DNA from: an uncultured Spirochaetales bacterium
GTDB lineage: Bacteria; Spirochaetota; Spirochaetia; Sphaerochaetales; Sphaerochaetaceae
DNA length: 14,945 nucleotides
NCBI GenBank assembly: GCA_934276695.1
Contig: CAKQTF010000011.1
Location: 1 to 14,945, forward strand
Direction of reading: 5' to 3'
Part shown: positions 1-6,464 of the stretch, in pieces
Position numbering within the stretch: the stretch's first letter is position 1
Layout of the letters: each line of letters starts with the position of its first letter
The notes under the pieces: generated by a model
Databases searched by the model: none
Told to the model about the DNA's origin: nothing
The model's input: only the letters and a program-made list of their open reading frames with translations
Made by a program: the position numbers and the translations under genes

Positions 1-462
1 CTCGGGATGCAGACAGCTGTGATCGAATTCGCAAGGGATGTATTAGGATACAAAGATGCCAACTCATCCGAGTTCGACCCTGAGAGCAGCCATAAGGTAA
101 TAGACCTGATGCCTGACCAGAGAGGAATCGTGCCAAAGGGCGGCACAATGAGGCTTGGAGCATATGAATGCATCCTGACACCGGGGACAAGGCTTTCAGA
201 GTACTATGGAAAGCCGGCAATCCATGAGCGCCATAGACACAGATATGAATTCAATAATGAATTCAGGGATGAGATGCAGAAGAATGGCCTTATAATAGCA
301 GGCACAAGCCCTGACGAGAGGCTTGTTGAAGCTATTGAGCTGCCTGATCATCCATGCTTCATAGGCGTGCAGTTCCATCCTGAATTCAAGAGCAGGCCAA
401 ACAGGCCTCATCCTTGCTTCCTCGCATTCATTGCAGCTGCGCTGAACCTGAAAAAGGACTGA
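1..462 (+). CDS. pyrG: CTP synthase, C-terminal part (5' end outside window)
   Basis: Reading frame 1 is open from the first base and ends with TGA at 460-462, so this is the last ~153 residues of a longer protein. The first visible residues, LGMQ, are what follows the nucleophilic Cys of the class I glutamine amidotransferase motif (GxCLGMQ); the Cys lies just outside the window. Near the end, [11 protein letters not shown] holds the catalytic His and Glu of the amidotransferase triad, and HRHRYEFNN is a typical CTP synthase segment. The enzyme aminates UTP to CTP in the cytoplasm, using ammonia from glutamine. The N-terminal synthetase domain is not visible. The last 35 bases overlap the end of the convergent membrane-protein gene, and no terminator hairpin was seen between them. 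Identification is firm. Confidence 0.96.
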   Translation, partial: LGMQTAVIEFARDVLGYKDANSSEFDPESSHKVIDLMPDQRGIVPKGGTMRLGAYECILTPGTRLSEYYGKPAIHERHRHRYEFNNEFRDEMQKNGLIIAGTSPDERLVEAIELPDHPCFIGVQFHPEFKSRPNRPHPCFLAFIAAALNLKKD

Positions 463-982
463 GCTCGGCCTCAATGATGCCGATTATAAGAGAGAGTGCC
501 ATGCCTCTGCCGCTGGCACTCTCTGAGAAATAGAGCCTTGCAGGGACGCCACATACAGCCCCTGATATAGTGCCATTCTCTAAACGGAACGGGAATTCAA
601 GCGATACTGAATCATCTGAGAGGATAAGATAGAGGACATTTCCGGATGACCCGATTGAGGCCTTCCTCTTCATCGATGGAAGCTGAACAAGATCCCGGAG
701 CTGATCCCTGTCCCTCTCTGAGAGCATCCAGCTGCTCCCGCTCTTTGATGATAATATCATCAGGTAGCTCTCTTCAGTGAGGATATCAGGCTCTGCAATG
801 CTCCTCAGCGATATATAGAAGAGAGCTGAGAGGGCAATCACTGAAGCAAGCACACAAAGCACTATGGCTTTCCTGATCCTACCATCCAGCTTATTCCATC
901 CCTCTCTGATCCTCTTCCTGTTTCTATAGAATTCAAGCTCTTCAAGAAGCGCCTTCTCTTTCCTGCTTTTCTCTTCCGCCAT
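428..982 (-). CDS. Single-pass membrane protein of unknown function
   Basis: A 184-residue protein of no recognised family. Residues 1-37 are highly charged (Lys/Glu/Arg-rich, probably helical) and are followed by one hydrophobic segment at about 38-59. A 125-residue soluble part comes next and ends in another mildly hydrophobic stretch (about 160-172). The layout suggests a cytoplasmic basic N-terminus with an exported C-terminal domain. It is the last gene of a minus-strand run, starting 24 bases after the pectinesterase stop, so co-transcription with the pectinesterase and MATE genes is likely. No good Shine-Dalgarno precedes the ATG at 982, so the start is uncertain, though codon use matches the neighbours. 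Its 3' end overlaps pyrG by 35 bases in convergent orientation. Function unknown. Confidence 0.75.
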   Translation of the reverse strand: MAEEKSRKEKALLEELEFYRNRKRIREGWNKLDGRIRKAIVLCVLASVIALSALFYISLRSIAEPDILTEESYLMILSSKSGSSWMLSERDRDQLRDLVQLPSMKRKASIGSSGNVLYLILSDDSVSLEFPFRLENGTISGAVCGVPARLYFSESASGRGMALSLIIGIIEAELSPFSGSAQLQ

Positions 983-1006
983 AATGGCAGAATCATGCTG
1001 TTCTGA

Positions 1007-1933
1007 TCACTCTGCTATATGTTGCATGCGGGAAAACGATGAGAGAATGTCCTCTGCTTCCTCAGCACTGAGCTCTGTGAGCATATCGCCAGAGGCTTCG
1101 GTGCAATAAATCAGGCATGCAGCATCTGCCTTCTCATCCTCATGGCCAGGCCATGCGCACCATAAGGACGGACTGAAGCCTTCTCCAAGATCACAGCTGA
1201 ACAGCGAGATCCTGCCATGGCGTCTCCATGGCCTCATTATGAAGACCTCCCCATAGTCCTTCTCACACATAACACTGAATGAGCACTTATCAAAGACAAG
1301 CCCGATTCCGCCGGATGGCGTGGACGGAGCTGTTACGTAACCTCTGCCAGTGCTTATTATCCTGCATTCTGAGAACAGGGCATCGCCTGAGCCGAAGATG
1401 AAATCCACAGTGCCTTCCACCATGCAGTGCCTGAATATGCTCATGTTCCTCTTTCTTGGAAGGAACGAGCGTGGACCATAGAACCCCCTCTTCTCCCTCT
1501 CTGCCTCATCAGGCAGAGGTGCAAGGAAGAGAGTATCCTGGCGCCCTATGATATCCACACCATCAAGCTCTGCGAAGTCTGCATCAAGATACAGGGCAAT
1601 AGCCTGTCCTACCCGCTTCCCATCACCGGCGCTGTTCTCTATCGTCATATTCTCAAGGCGGAGCCTCTCTCCTGAGAAGAATGCTGTATAGGAACGGAAT
1701 GTGCCCCGCTTGAGCCCATCTGCCATCAGCTCCTTTCCTGAGTCATTGTATGTGATGAGTACATTGCCTTCGCCCCTGATCGTCAGATCCTTCTTATCAG
1801 AGAAGATCTTCTCCCTGTATATGCCCTCTCTGACATCAATCACTGCTGCAGTGTTATATGGGACAGCATCGATTGCTTCCTGCAGATAGTAATAATCCTC
1901 TTTACCGCTCTTTCCTACTGTGAGATTCAGCAT
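1007..1933 (-). CDS. Pectinesterase (carbohydrate esterase family 8), no signal peptide
   Basis: A 308-residue pectin methylesterase that removes methyl groups from methyl-esterified galacturonan. The CE8 active-site elements are all present: GQAIALYLDADF with Gln110, GRQDTLF with Gln132 and Asp133 (acid/base), GTVDFIFG with Asp177 (nucleophile), and RPW with Arg234 and Trp236. Between Asp133 and Asp177 there is an insertion (about residues 138-165) relative to the short plant-pathogen enzymes. The N-terminus (MLNLTVGKSGKEDYYYL) has no signal peptide, so the protein is inferred to act in the cytoplasm on imported methylated oligogalacturonides. The start is supported by GGAGG at 1944-1948, ten bases upstream, which lies inside the MATE gene. 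The two reading frames overlap by seven bases, implying translational coupling. kduI and kduD further along give a plausible downstream pathway. Confidence 0.9.
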   Translation of the reverse strand: MLNLTVGKSGKEDYYYLQEAIDAVPYNTAAVIDVREGIYREKIFSDKKDLTIRGEGNVLITYNDSGKELMADGLKRGTFRSYTAFFSGERLRLENMTIENSAGDGKRVGQAIALYLDADFAELDGVDIIGRQDTLFLAPLPDEAEREKRGFYGPRSFLPRKRNMSIFRHCMVEGTVDFIFGSGDALFSECRIISTGRGYVTAPSTPSGGIGLVFDKCSFSVMCEKDYGEVFIMRPWRRHGRISLFSCDLGEGFSPSLWCAWPGHEDEKADAACLIYCTEASGDMLTELSAEEAEDILSSFSRMQHIAE

Positions 1934-3279
1934 ACTGCACAGTCCTCCTTACCCAATCCTTTCTTATGGCATGTAACCAGATAATATGGCACCTCGAAAA
2001 GCAGCATCAGGCTCCAGCCTGCTGCGCATGACAGAGCAATCCCGGAAAGCCCGAAACGCGGAGCCAGGATGAATGCAGATGCCGTTCTCACTCCTGTCTG
2101 TATGAATGTGCCTGCCATAGTCGTATACATCTTGCCCATTCCCCTGTAAAACCCCTGAAAGCCGTTTGTGAGTGCCGGGAATATGTAGAAGAAGGACATA
2201 AGCGAAAGATATGCAGCACCTTCTGCTATGACAGCTGCTGAGGAGCTGCCGCTCACGAACATCGATATTATTGGCCTTCTGAACGAGAATGAGAGAATGC
2301 ATATGATAAGCCAGTAAGAGAGCTCCATTGCAATCCCTGTCCTGAAGCCTTTCCTTATCCTTCCATTCCTGCCAGCACCCCTGTTCTGTGCAATGTATGT
2401 CGCAATGGCTGTTGCAATCCCCTGCTCAGGTATGCATGCAAAGTCATCAACACGCGTGACAGCGTTGAATGCAGCTATGGAATTGACTCCAAGAGCATTG
2501 ACCTGGCTCTGGATCAGGACCTTACCGATAGGCTGTATTGCCTGCTGCAGGGCTGTAGGACCGCCGTATGCAAGAATAGGACGCAGGAGCGCTCTATCGA
2601 TGTGCAGCTCTGACCTTACAGGGCAGAGCTCCTTCTCATGCCTTATCATGTGAATGAGCGCAAGAGAGGCTGAGACAGCCTCCGCCATCACAGTTGTCAC
2701 GGCAGAGCATATTATGCCGAATCTGAATATTCCAAGGAATATAAGATCCAGAAGCGCATTGAGGACAGATGAGAAGGCAAGGAACTTAAGAGGTGTCTTA
2801 GAGTCTCCTACGCTCTTCAGCCCCGCTGCAAGCGCATTGTAGCAGAAAGTGAAAGGCGTCCCCAGGAATATTATCCTGAGATATGAATCCGTGATCCCGA
2901 GAATCTCATCAGGAACAGCAAGGAAGACAAGTATATACGGCGAGAGCATAACAGCCACTGCAGTAAGGAGTACAGATGAGAGGAGCCCGAAGAGCAGCAG
3001 TGTCGTCTGGCAGTTCCGGAGCTTCCTGTAGTCCCTGGCACCGAATGCCTCGCTCATAAGCACACCGGACCCGATGCATAGTCCAGTGATGAAGAGGATG
3101 ACAAGATTCATCACAGGCCCTGCAATGCCTTCTGCTGCCAGAGCATCACGGCCTATGAACCGGCCTGCGATTATGGAATCCACAGCATTATAGGCAAGCT
3201 GAAGCCAGTTCCCAAGCAATATAGGGAGTGCATAGCGCCATAGATGGCCAAATGGCTTCCCTTCTGTCATATCAACCAT
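1927..3279 (-). CDS. MATE family multidrug/organic cation efflux transporter
   Basis: A 450-residue polytopic membrane protein with the size and hydrophobic pattern (about 12 segments) of the MATE (NorM/DinF-like) family, which exports organic cations, drugs or metabolites in exchange for Na+ or H+. Family-typical motifs seen are GNWLQLAYNAVDSIIAGRFIG near the N-terminus (residues 23-43), GDSKTP in the first half and AQNRGAG in the second. It is the first gene of the minus-strand run MATE, pectinesterase, membrane protein. Its last codons (KEDCAVC) carry the ribosome-binding site for the pectinesterase. Two in-frame ATGs (3279 and 3270) are possible starts and neither has a clear Shine-Dalgarno. 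The substrate cannot be read from the sequence, and the link to pectin is only by position. Confidence 0.9.
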   Translation of the reverse strand: MVDMTEGKPFGHLWRYALPILLGNWLQLAYNAVDSIIAGRFIGRDALAAEGIAGPVMNLVILFITGLCIGSGVLMSEAFGARDYRKLRNCQTTLLLFGLLSSVLLTAVAVMLSPYILVFLAVPDEILGITDSYLRIIFLGTPFTFCYNALAAGLKSVGDSKTPLKFLAFSSVLNALLDLIFLGIFRFGIICSAVTTVMAEAVSASLALIHMIRHEKELCPVRSELHIDRALLRPILAYGGPTALQQAIQPIGKVLIQSQVNALGVNSIAAFNAVTRVDDFACIPEQGIATAIATYIAQNRGAGRNGRIRKGFRTGIAMELSYWLIICILSFSFRRPIISMFVSGSSSAAVIAEGAAYLSLMSFFYIFPALTNGFQGFYRGMGKMYTTMAGTFIQTGVRTASAFILAPRFGLSGIALSCAAGWSLMLLFEVPYYLVTCHKKGLGKEDCAVC

Positions 3280-3359
3280 AACAGTGATTATCGCATTATT
3301 AAGAGATAAAAAAACAGATGTCTTTTTGGCAAAAGCTATAACAAACAGCAGAAATTCAT

Positions 3360-3371
3360 GATAAGCTTATC
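3360..3371. promoter_or_regulatory. 12-bp perfect palindrome ahead of the NUMOD1-like gene
   Basis: GATAAGCTTATC is a perfect palindrome ending five bases before the GGAGG ribosome-binding site of the small DNA-binding-like gene. It might be an autoregulatory operator. A 12-bp palindrome is expected a few times by chance in 15 kb, so support is only positional. Confidence 0.2.
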
Positions 3372-3384
3372 TGGCGGAGGGTAT

Positions 3385-3570
3385 ATGAAAGGCAAACCTA
3401 TAGAAGCTTATGATGAGAGCGGCAACAGCGAGGTATACCCATCAATAACAGCAGCTTCGATAGCATTAGGAGTATCCATATCTGCAATCAAAGTGCATAT
3501 CAGAAGCGGAGAGAAGATAGACTGGGTCGGGGAAAATGGCATCTTCGTCAGATTCCCGCCTGAGGACTGA
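3385..3570 (+). CDS. Small stand-alone NUMOD1-like (putative DNA-binding) protein
   Basis: A 61-residue protein. From residue 4 it reads KPIEAYDESGNSEVYPSI, then TAASIALGVSISAIKVHI. This follows the NUMOD1 pattern (kpV.vYd.nG....f.SI.eAa..Lgvs...I...i), a small modular DNA-binding segment usually found as a C-terminal add-on of homing endonucleases. Here it stands alone. The ATG at 3385 is chosen over the upstream ATG at 3358 because GGAGG (3376-3380) sits four bases before it. The lipoprotein gene starts 19 bases after the stop, so the two are probably co-transcribed. A DNA-binding or regulatory role is inferred from fold resemblance only. Confidence 0.7.
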   Translation: MKGKPIEAYDESGNSEVYPSITAASIALGVSISAIKVHIRSGEKIDWVGENGIFVRFPPED

Positions 3571-3589
3571 GGCCCAGGGAGCCAATCAA

Positions 3590-4297
3590 ATGAAGAGAAT
3601 ATCAGGGCTGTTCATGATAATGGCAGTGATCATTTCCATGACAGCATGCAGCACCACAGAGTACCTGCATAATGTGGAATCAGAGAGGAATACAGTCGGT
3701 ACTTCCGATGATGGCTCGTCATACCAGATTGTTGAGAATGATGTATTCTCCGTATATGCAGAGTCCACTCCGATTGAGAACGGCCAGGCTGCCATAGCAA
3801 TGTTCATCCGCAATTATACGGATGAGGCACTGACAGTCAGCGAAGAGAATATCAGGATCTACGGAGGAAGCTATGAGAGCGGCAGCTGGGATTACCTCGG
3901 GCACTGGAGCTACTCGAACTTTCTCAGAGGGATAAGCGAGAGAGCCAGCAGAGAACAGGACAGGGCATCCGGGGCAGGGACCATAGCACTCCTCTCATGG
4001 CTGCTTGATGATTATTATCTGTATGATACAGGATACGGCTTCTCTGTCGCAGCGAAGTCCCCTTCCCTTCTCACAGCAGCTGCAGCAATATCAATGCTAT
4101 CAGCATCCGCAAGCGCAGAGAGTGCGAAGTCCGACCTGGATTACATGGCCATGAATCTTATGAGGACAGAGACCATAGCTCCGGAAGGAACATATGGAGG
4201 GCTCATATTCATTCCGGTCAGCAGCTATATGGACTACAGAATGGACATAACCACAGCCGGGATCACTGAGTCACTCTATTTCTCAAGAAGCAGATAG
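3590..4297 (+). CDS. Lipoprotein of unknown function
   Basis: A 235-residue protein with a lipoprotein signal: MKR, a hydrophobic run, then ISMTAC with Cys20 as the predicted lipidation site (the relaxed lipobox with Met at -3 is tolerable). The start at 3590 is preferred over an upstream in-frame ATG at 3536 because AGGGAG lies at 3576-3581 with eight bases of spacing, and because it puts the signal peptide at the N-terminus. The mature part contains two Tyr/Ser-rich segments and an Ala/Ser-rich hydrophobic stretch (LLTAAAAISMLSASASAESA) near residues 160-180. No known domain was recognised. It follows the NUMOD1-like gene by 19 bases. Its TAG stop at 4295-4297 directly abuts the stop of the convergent Nudix gene, leaving no intergenic base. 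Confidence 0.8.
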   Translation: MKRISGLFMIMAVIISMTACSTTEYLHNVESERNTVGTSDDGSSYQIVENDVFSVYAESTPIENGQAAIAMFIRNYTDEALTVSEENIRIYGGSYESGSWDYLGHWSYSNFLRGISERASREQDRASGAGTIALLSWLLDDYYLYDTGYGFSVAAKSPSLLTAAAAISMLSASASAESAKSDLDYMAMNLMRTETIAPEGTYGGLIFIPVSSYMDYRMDITTAGITESLYFSRSR

Positions 4298-4846
4298 TCA
4301 GATAGACAGAAGCCTTGCTGCCTTCAAGATGACAATCTGGCTTTTTGCATCAGGTATCCTTCCTTTCATCACAAGCTCAACAAGACTGCTGAGAGGGACG
4401 ATATCAACATTGATGAACTCATCATCATCAAGATCCCTCTCACCTTTTCTGAGGTCTCTTGCCATATAGGCATGGATGACTTCATCGCTGTAAGCCGGAG
4501 TAGGATAAAGAGGTCCAAGGTCAATCCATGTCCCAGCCTCATATCCTGTCTCCTCCCTGAGCTCCCTCTTGCATGCCTCCAGATGGTCCTCGCTTCTGCT
4601 GTCAAGCTTGCCAGCAGGAATCTCGATAAGCACCTCATGCATAGGATACCTGTACTGATGCTCTATTATCACACGGCCATCCTCAAGGACTGGGATCACG
4701 CACACAGCACCTACATGCTTTATGTAATCCCTGCCTCCCTCCTTTCCATTCGGAAGAAGGATCCTGTCATGGAATACATGAAGGAACTTCCCGCTGTATA
4801 CCTCACCGCCATCTATTGTCTTCTCTATAAGGTTTTCATCATTCAT
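4298..4846 (-). CDS. Nudix hydrolase, ADP-ribose pyrophosphatase type
   Basis: A 182-residue Nudix enzyme, probably hydrolysing ADP-ribose or related nucleoside diphosphate sugars to AMP and a sugar phosphate. The Nudix box runs from Gly79 to Tyr102 (GKLDSRSEDHLEACKRE, then LREETGY), with the metal-binding REXXEE glutamates at 95, 98 and 99. The first loop has six residues between the Gly and the first Glu instead of the canonical five. YPTPAYSDE (114-122), just after the box, is typical of the ADP-ribose subgroup. The start at 4846 is chosen because family members usually begin around ENLIEKT. An in-frame ATG at 4879 directly follows AAGAGGGGG with almost no spacing and would add 11 residues. 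The stop abuts that of the convergent lipoprotein gene. Confidence 0.88.
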   Translation of the reverse strand: MNDENLIEKTIDGGEVYSGKFLHVFHDRILLPNGKEGGRDYIKHVGAVCVIPVLEDGRVIIEHQYRYPMHEVLIEIPAGKLDSRSEDHLEACKRELREETGYEAGTWIDLGPLYPTPAYSDEVIHAYMARDLRKGERDLDDDEFINVDIVPLSSLVELVMKGRIPDAKSQIVILKAARLLSI

Positions 4847-4912
4847 ATATCCAATATACCATAAAGAAGATGTAATCATCCCCCTCTTAAATCATATTTT
4901 GGCCCCGCTTTC

Positions 4913-4941
4913 TTAACGATTGCGTTATTTTCTGTTATATT
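4913..4941 (+). promoter_or_regulatory. Candidate sigma-70 promoter for the CobW-family gene
   Basis: TTAACG (4913-4918) and TATATT (4936-4941) are separated by 17 bases, matching the -35 consensus at 4/6 and the -10 at 5/6. The predicted start near 4948 leaves a short leader containing GGGAG at 4948-4952 before the ATG at 4965. No obvious Zur-type palindrome was seen. Confidence 0.4.
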
Positions 4942-4964
4942 CCTCTTGGGAGAAAATCTCTGAA

Positions 4965-6179
4965 ATGGCAAAGAAGAAAACACCAATAACACTGCTCTGC
5001 GGTTATCTTGGAGCAGGAAAGACAACACTTATGAACAAGGTCCTATCCAATCAGGAAGGATATAGGGTTGCAGTCATCGTAAATGATATCGGCGAGATCA
5101 ATGTCGATGCATCACTGATTGCAAATGGAGCCCACATCACAGACACAAGCGATATTGTGCCTCTGACAAACGGATGCATATGCTGCACTCTCAAGAGCCA
5201 GATGGCCGAGAATATCGAGAAGCTCATCAGGACGGGGAAATATGACTACATCATGATAGAGGCATCCGGTGTCTGCGAGCCTATGCCTATCGCACAGGAG
5301 CTTGAGCTAATAAAGAACGGCACGATAGACAATATCGTCGGAGTGGTTGACGCAGCAAGGCTTGTTGATGAATTCGCAGGAGGAGAGAAACTTCTGAAGA
5401 AGGATGAGATGGAAGAAGAGGATATCGAGAGCCTTCTTGTCCAGCAGATTGAGTTCTGCTCCACACTTGTCCTGAATAAGATCGATCTTGTCACATCTGA
5501 GGAGAAGGAGAAGGTCCTCAAGGTCATCAGAGCACTGCACCCTGGAGTGAAGATCATAGAGACTGAGCATGGCAATGTCAGCGTAAGCGATATTCTCAAT
5601 ACGCATTCATTTGACTTTGATAAGGTATATATGAGTGCTGGATGGTGCCAGAGGCTCAGTGCAGAGGGCGGTCTCGGAGATGACGAGGATGAAGATGATG
5701 AGCACGATGATCACGATCATGAAGACCATGAGGATCATGACCATCACGAGCACCATGATGAGCATGGGCACGAGCATCACCATGAGCACAGGCACGAGGG
5801 AGAAGACACAGATGAATACGGAATCGGGACTTTCGTGTATTACAGAAGAAAGCCTTTCAACAGAAAGAAGCTTTCTGTGTTCGTGAAGCTCTGGCCTGAG
5901 AATATAATAAGATGCAAAGGCACAATCTGGTTCGGCGATGAGAAGGATGTTGCTTACGTCTTTGAGACCAGCGGACGCCAGGTCATGTGCGGTCCTTATG
6001 GGAACTGGATTGCATCTGCACCGAAAGGCACAATAAAGAAGATGCTTGCAGAGAGCAAGCAGCTCAGGGATGACTGGGATGAAGAAGTCGGAGACAGAAT
6101 GATCAGGCTATGCATCATAGGCCGCAATCTCGATAAGAAAGCAATCGCAGAGACACTCGACAGCCTTCTTGATGACTGA
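4965..6179 (+). CDS. CobW/COG0523-family GTPase with His-rich metal-binding region
   Basis: A 404-residue P-loop G3E GTPase of the CobW/COG0523 family, whose members deliver or insert metal ions (zinc in ZNG1/YjiA/ZigA-type proteins, cobalt in CobW). Seen in order: Walker A GYLGAGKT (13-20), the metal-binding CICC (71-74), EASGV (99-103), the guanine-specificity NKID (171-174), an Asp/Glu/His-rich stretch (about 239-281) with roughly seventeen histidines, and a C-terminal CobW_C domain (about 288-400). The start at 4965 is chosen because family similarity begins at once (MAKKKTPITLLCGYLG); an upstream ATG at 4920 would add an unlike extension. GGGAG lies 12 bases upstream, a little far. The gene stands alone with its own promoter and terminator. 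The metal is most likely zinc or nickel, but the sequence does not settle it. Confidence 0.92.
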   Translation: MAKKKTPITLLCGYLGAGKTTLMNKVLSNQEGYRVAVIVNDIGEINVDASLIANGAHITDTSDIVPLTNGCICCTLKSQMAENIEKLIRTGKYDYIMIEASGVCEPMPIAQELELIKNGTIDNIVGVVDAARLVDEFAGGEKLLKKDEMEEEDIESLLVQQIEFCSTLVLNKIDLVTSEEKEKVLKVIRALHPGVKIIETEHGNVSVSDILNTHSFDFDKVYMSAGWCQRLSAEGGLGDDEDEDDEHDDHDHEDHEDHDHHEHHDEHGHEHHHEHRHEGEDTDEYGIGTFVYYRRKPFNRKKLSVFVKLWPENIIRCKGTIWFGDEKDVAYVFETSGRQVMCGPYGNWIASAPKGTIKKMLAESKQLRDDWDEEVGDRMIRLCIIGRNLDKKAIAETLDSLLDD

Positions 6180-6203
6180 TAGATAGAAAGTAATATGAGA
6201 TGA

Positions 6204-6233
6204 TGCAGTCCTTATAGCAGGGACTGCATTTTT
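6204..6233 (+). terminator. Rho-independent terminator of the CobW-family gene
   Basis: TGCAGTCC (6204-6211) pairs perfectly with GGACTGCA (6221-6228) across a nine-base loop and is followed by TTTTT (6229-6233). It lies 25 bases after the GTPase stop. Confidence 0.88.
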
Positions 6234-6245
6234 CATATTGTCTTA

Positions 6246-6380
6246 TCATCCTTTATGAGCCTTGTACGCCAGATGCCATATGTGAAACTGCTCACATTCT
6301 GGAAAAGCTGTCTTCATAAGCTTCCTGATCCCACTGTAATAATCCATTCCAGGTCTCACAGGAACAGCTCTCAGTGTCAT
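6246..6380 (-). CDS. 44-residue ORF resembling the N-terminus of a GNAT acetyltransferase (fragment or small protein)
   Basis: A short minus-strand frame of 44 codons with a strong ribosome-binding site (GGAGG at 6389-6393, eight bases before the ATG at 6380) and tandem stops TGA TAA. The translation begins MTLRAVPVRPGMDYY and continues KLMKTAFPECEQFHIWHL. This resembles the first ~40 residues of GNAT-fold acetyltransferases (betaalpha start, then 'lykeaFPkeE..P.w'). The downstream frame does not continue the fold: the sequence runs into the CobW terminator and the GTPase gene. It is therefore either a truncated remnant whose 3' part was lost, or a real small protein retaining its promoter and ribosome-binding site. 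The GNAT resemblance is by eye and weak. No acetyl-CoA binding motif is present. Confidence 0.45.
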   Translation of the reverse strand: MTLRAVPVRPGMDYYSGIRKLMKTAFPECEQFHIWHLAYKAHKG

Positions 6381-6403
6381 CACCCCATCCTCCATGCACA
6401 CTA

Positions 6404-6413
6404 TAGTATACAT
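6404..6413 (-). promoter_or_regulatory. Possible second GntR operator
   Basis: Read on the minus strand this is ATGTATACTA. It differs at one base from the ATGTATACAA site upstream of gntR (8903-8912, minus). It overlaps the -10 of the promoter of the short GNAT-like frame. GTATAC alone occurs about five times in the window, so only the 10-base match is suggestive. Confidence 0.3.
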
Positions 6414-6433
6414 ATGAAAAAGAGCCAGGTCAC
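6405..6433 (-). promoter_or_regulatory. Candidate promoter of the GNAT-like fragment, nested in the kduD terminator
   Basis: On the minus strand, GTGACC (6428-6433) and TATACT (6405-6410) lie 17 bases apart, matching -35 at 4/6 and -10 at 5/6. The -35 hexamer occupies the loop and inner stem of the kduD terminator hairpin. The predicted start near 6398 leads into the GGAGG at 6389-6393. Confidence 0.4.
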
Positions 6434-6442
6434 CCTGGCTCT
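6417..6442 (-). terminator. Rho-independent terminator of the gntR-kduI-kduD operon
   Basis: On the minus strand, AGAGCCAGG and CCTGGCTCT form a nine-base perfect stem with a four-base loop (GTGA), followed by a T run (6420-6417). It begins 22 bases after the kduD stop. Confidence 0.88.
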
Positions 6443-6464
6443 CCGATCAGCATATGCTGAGTCC

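Noticed and set aside
4880..4884. G5 run upstream of the Nudix gene as a third poly-G promoter
   Set aside because: The run is short, no TTGACA lies upstream of it, and it directly abuts a possible start codon, so it looks like a ribosome-binding region instead.
5607..5795. Hydrophobic minus-strand frame rich in Met, Val and Ile
   Set aside because: It is the antisense reading of the His/Asp-rich tract of the CobW-family gene (CAT/GAT codons read as ATG/ATC), not a membrane protein.
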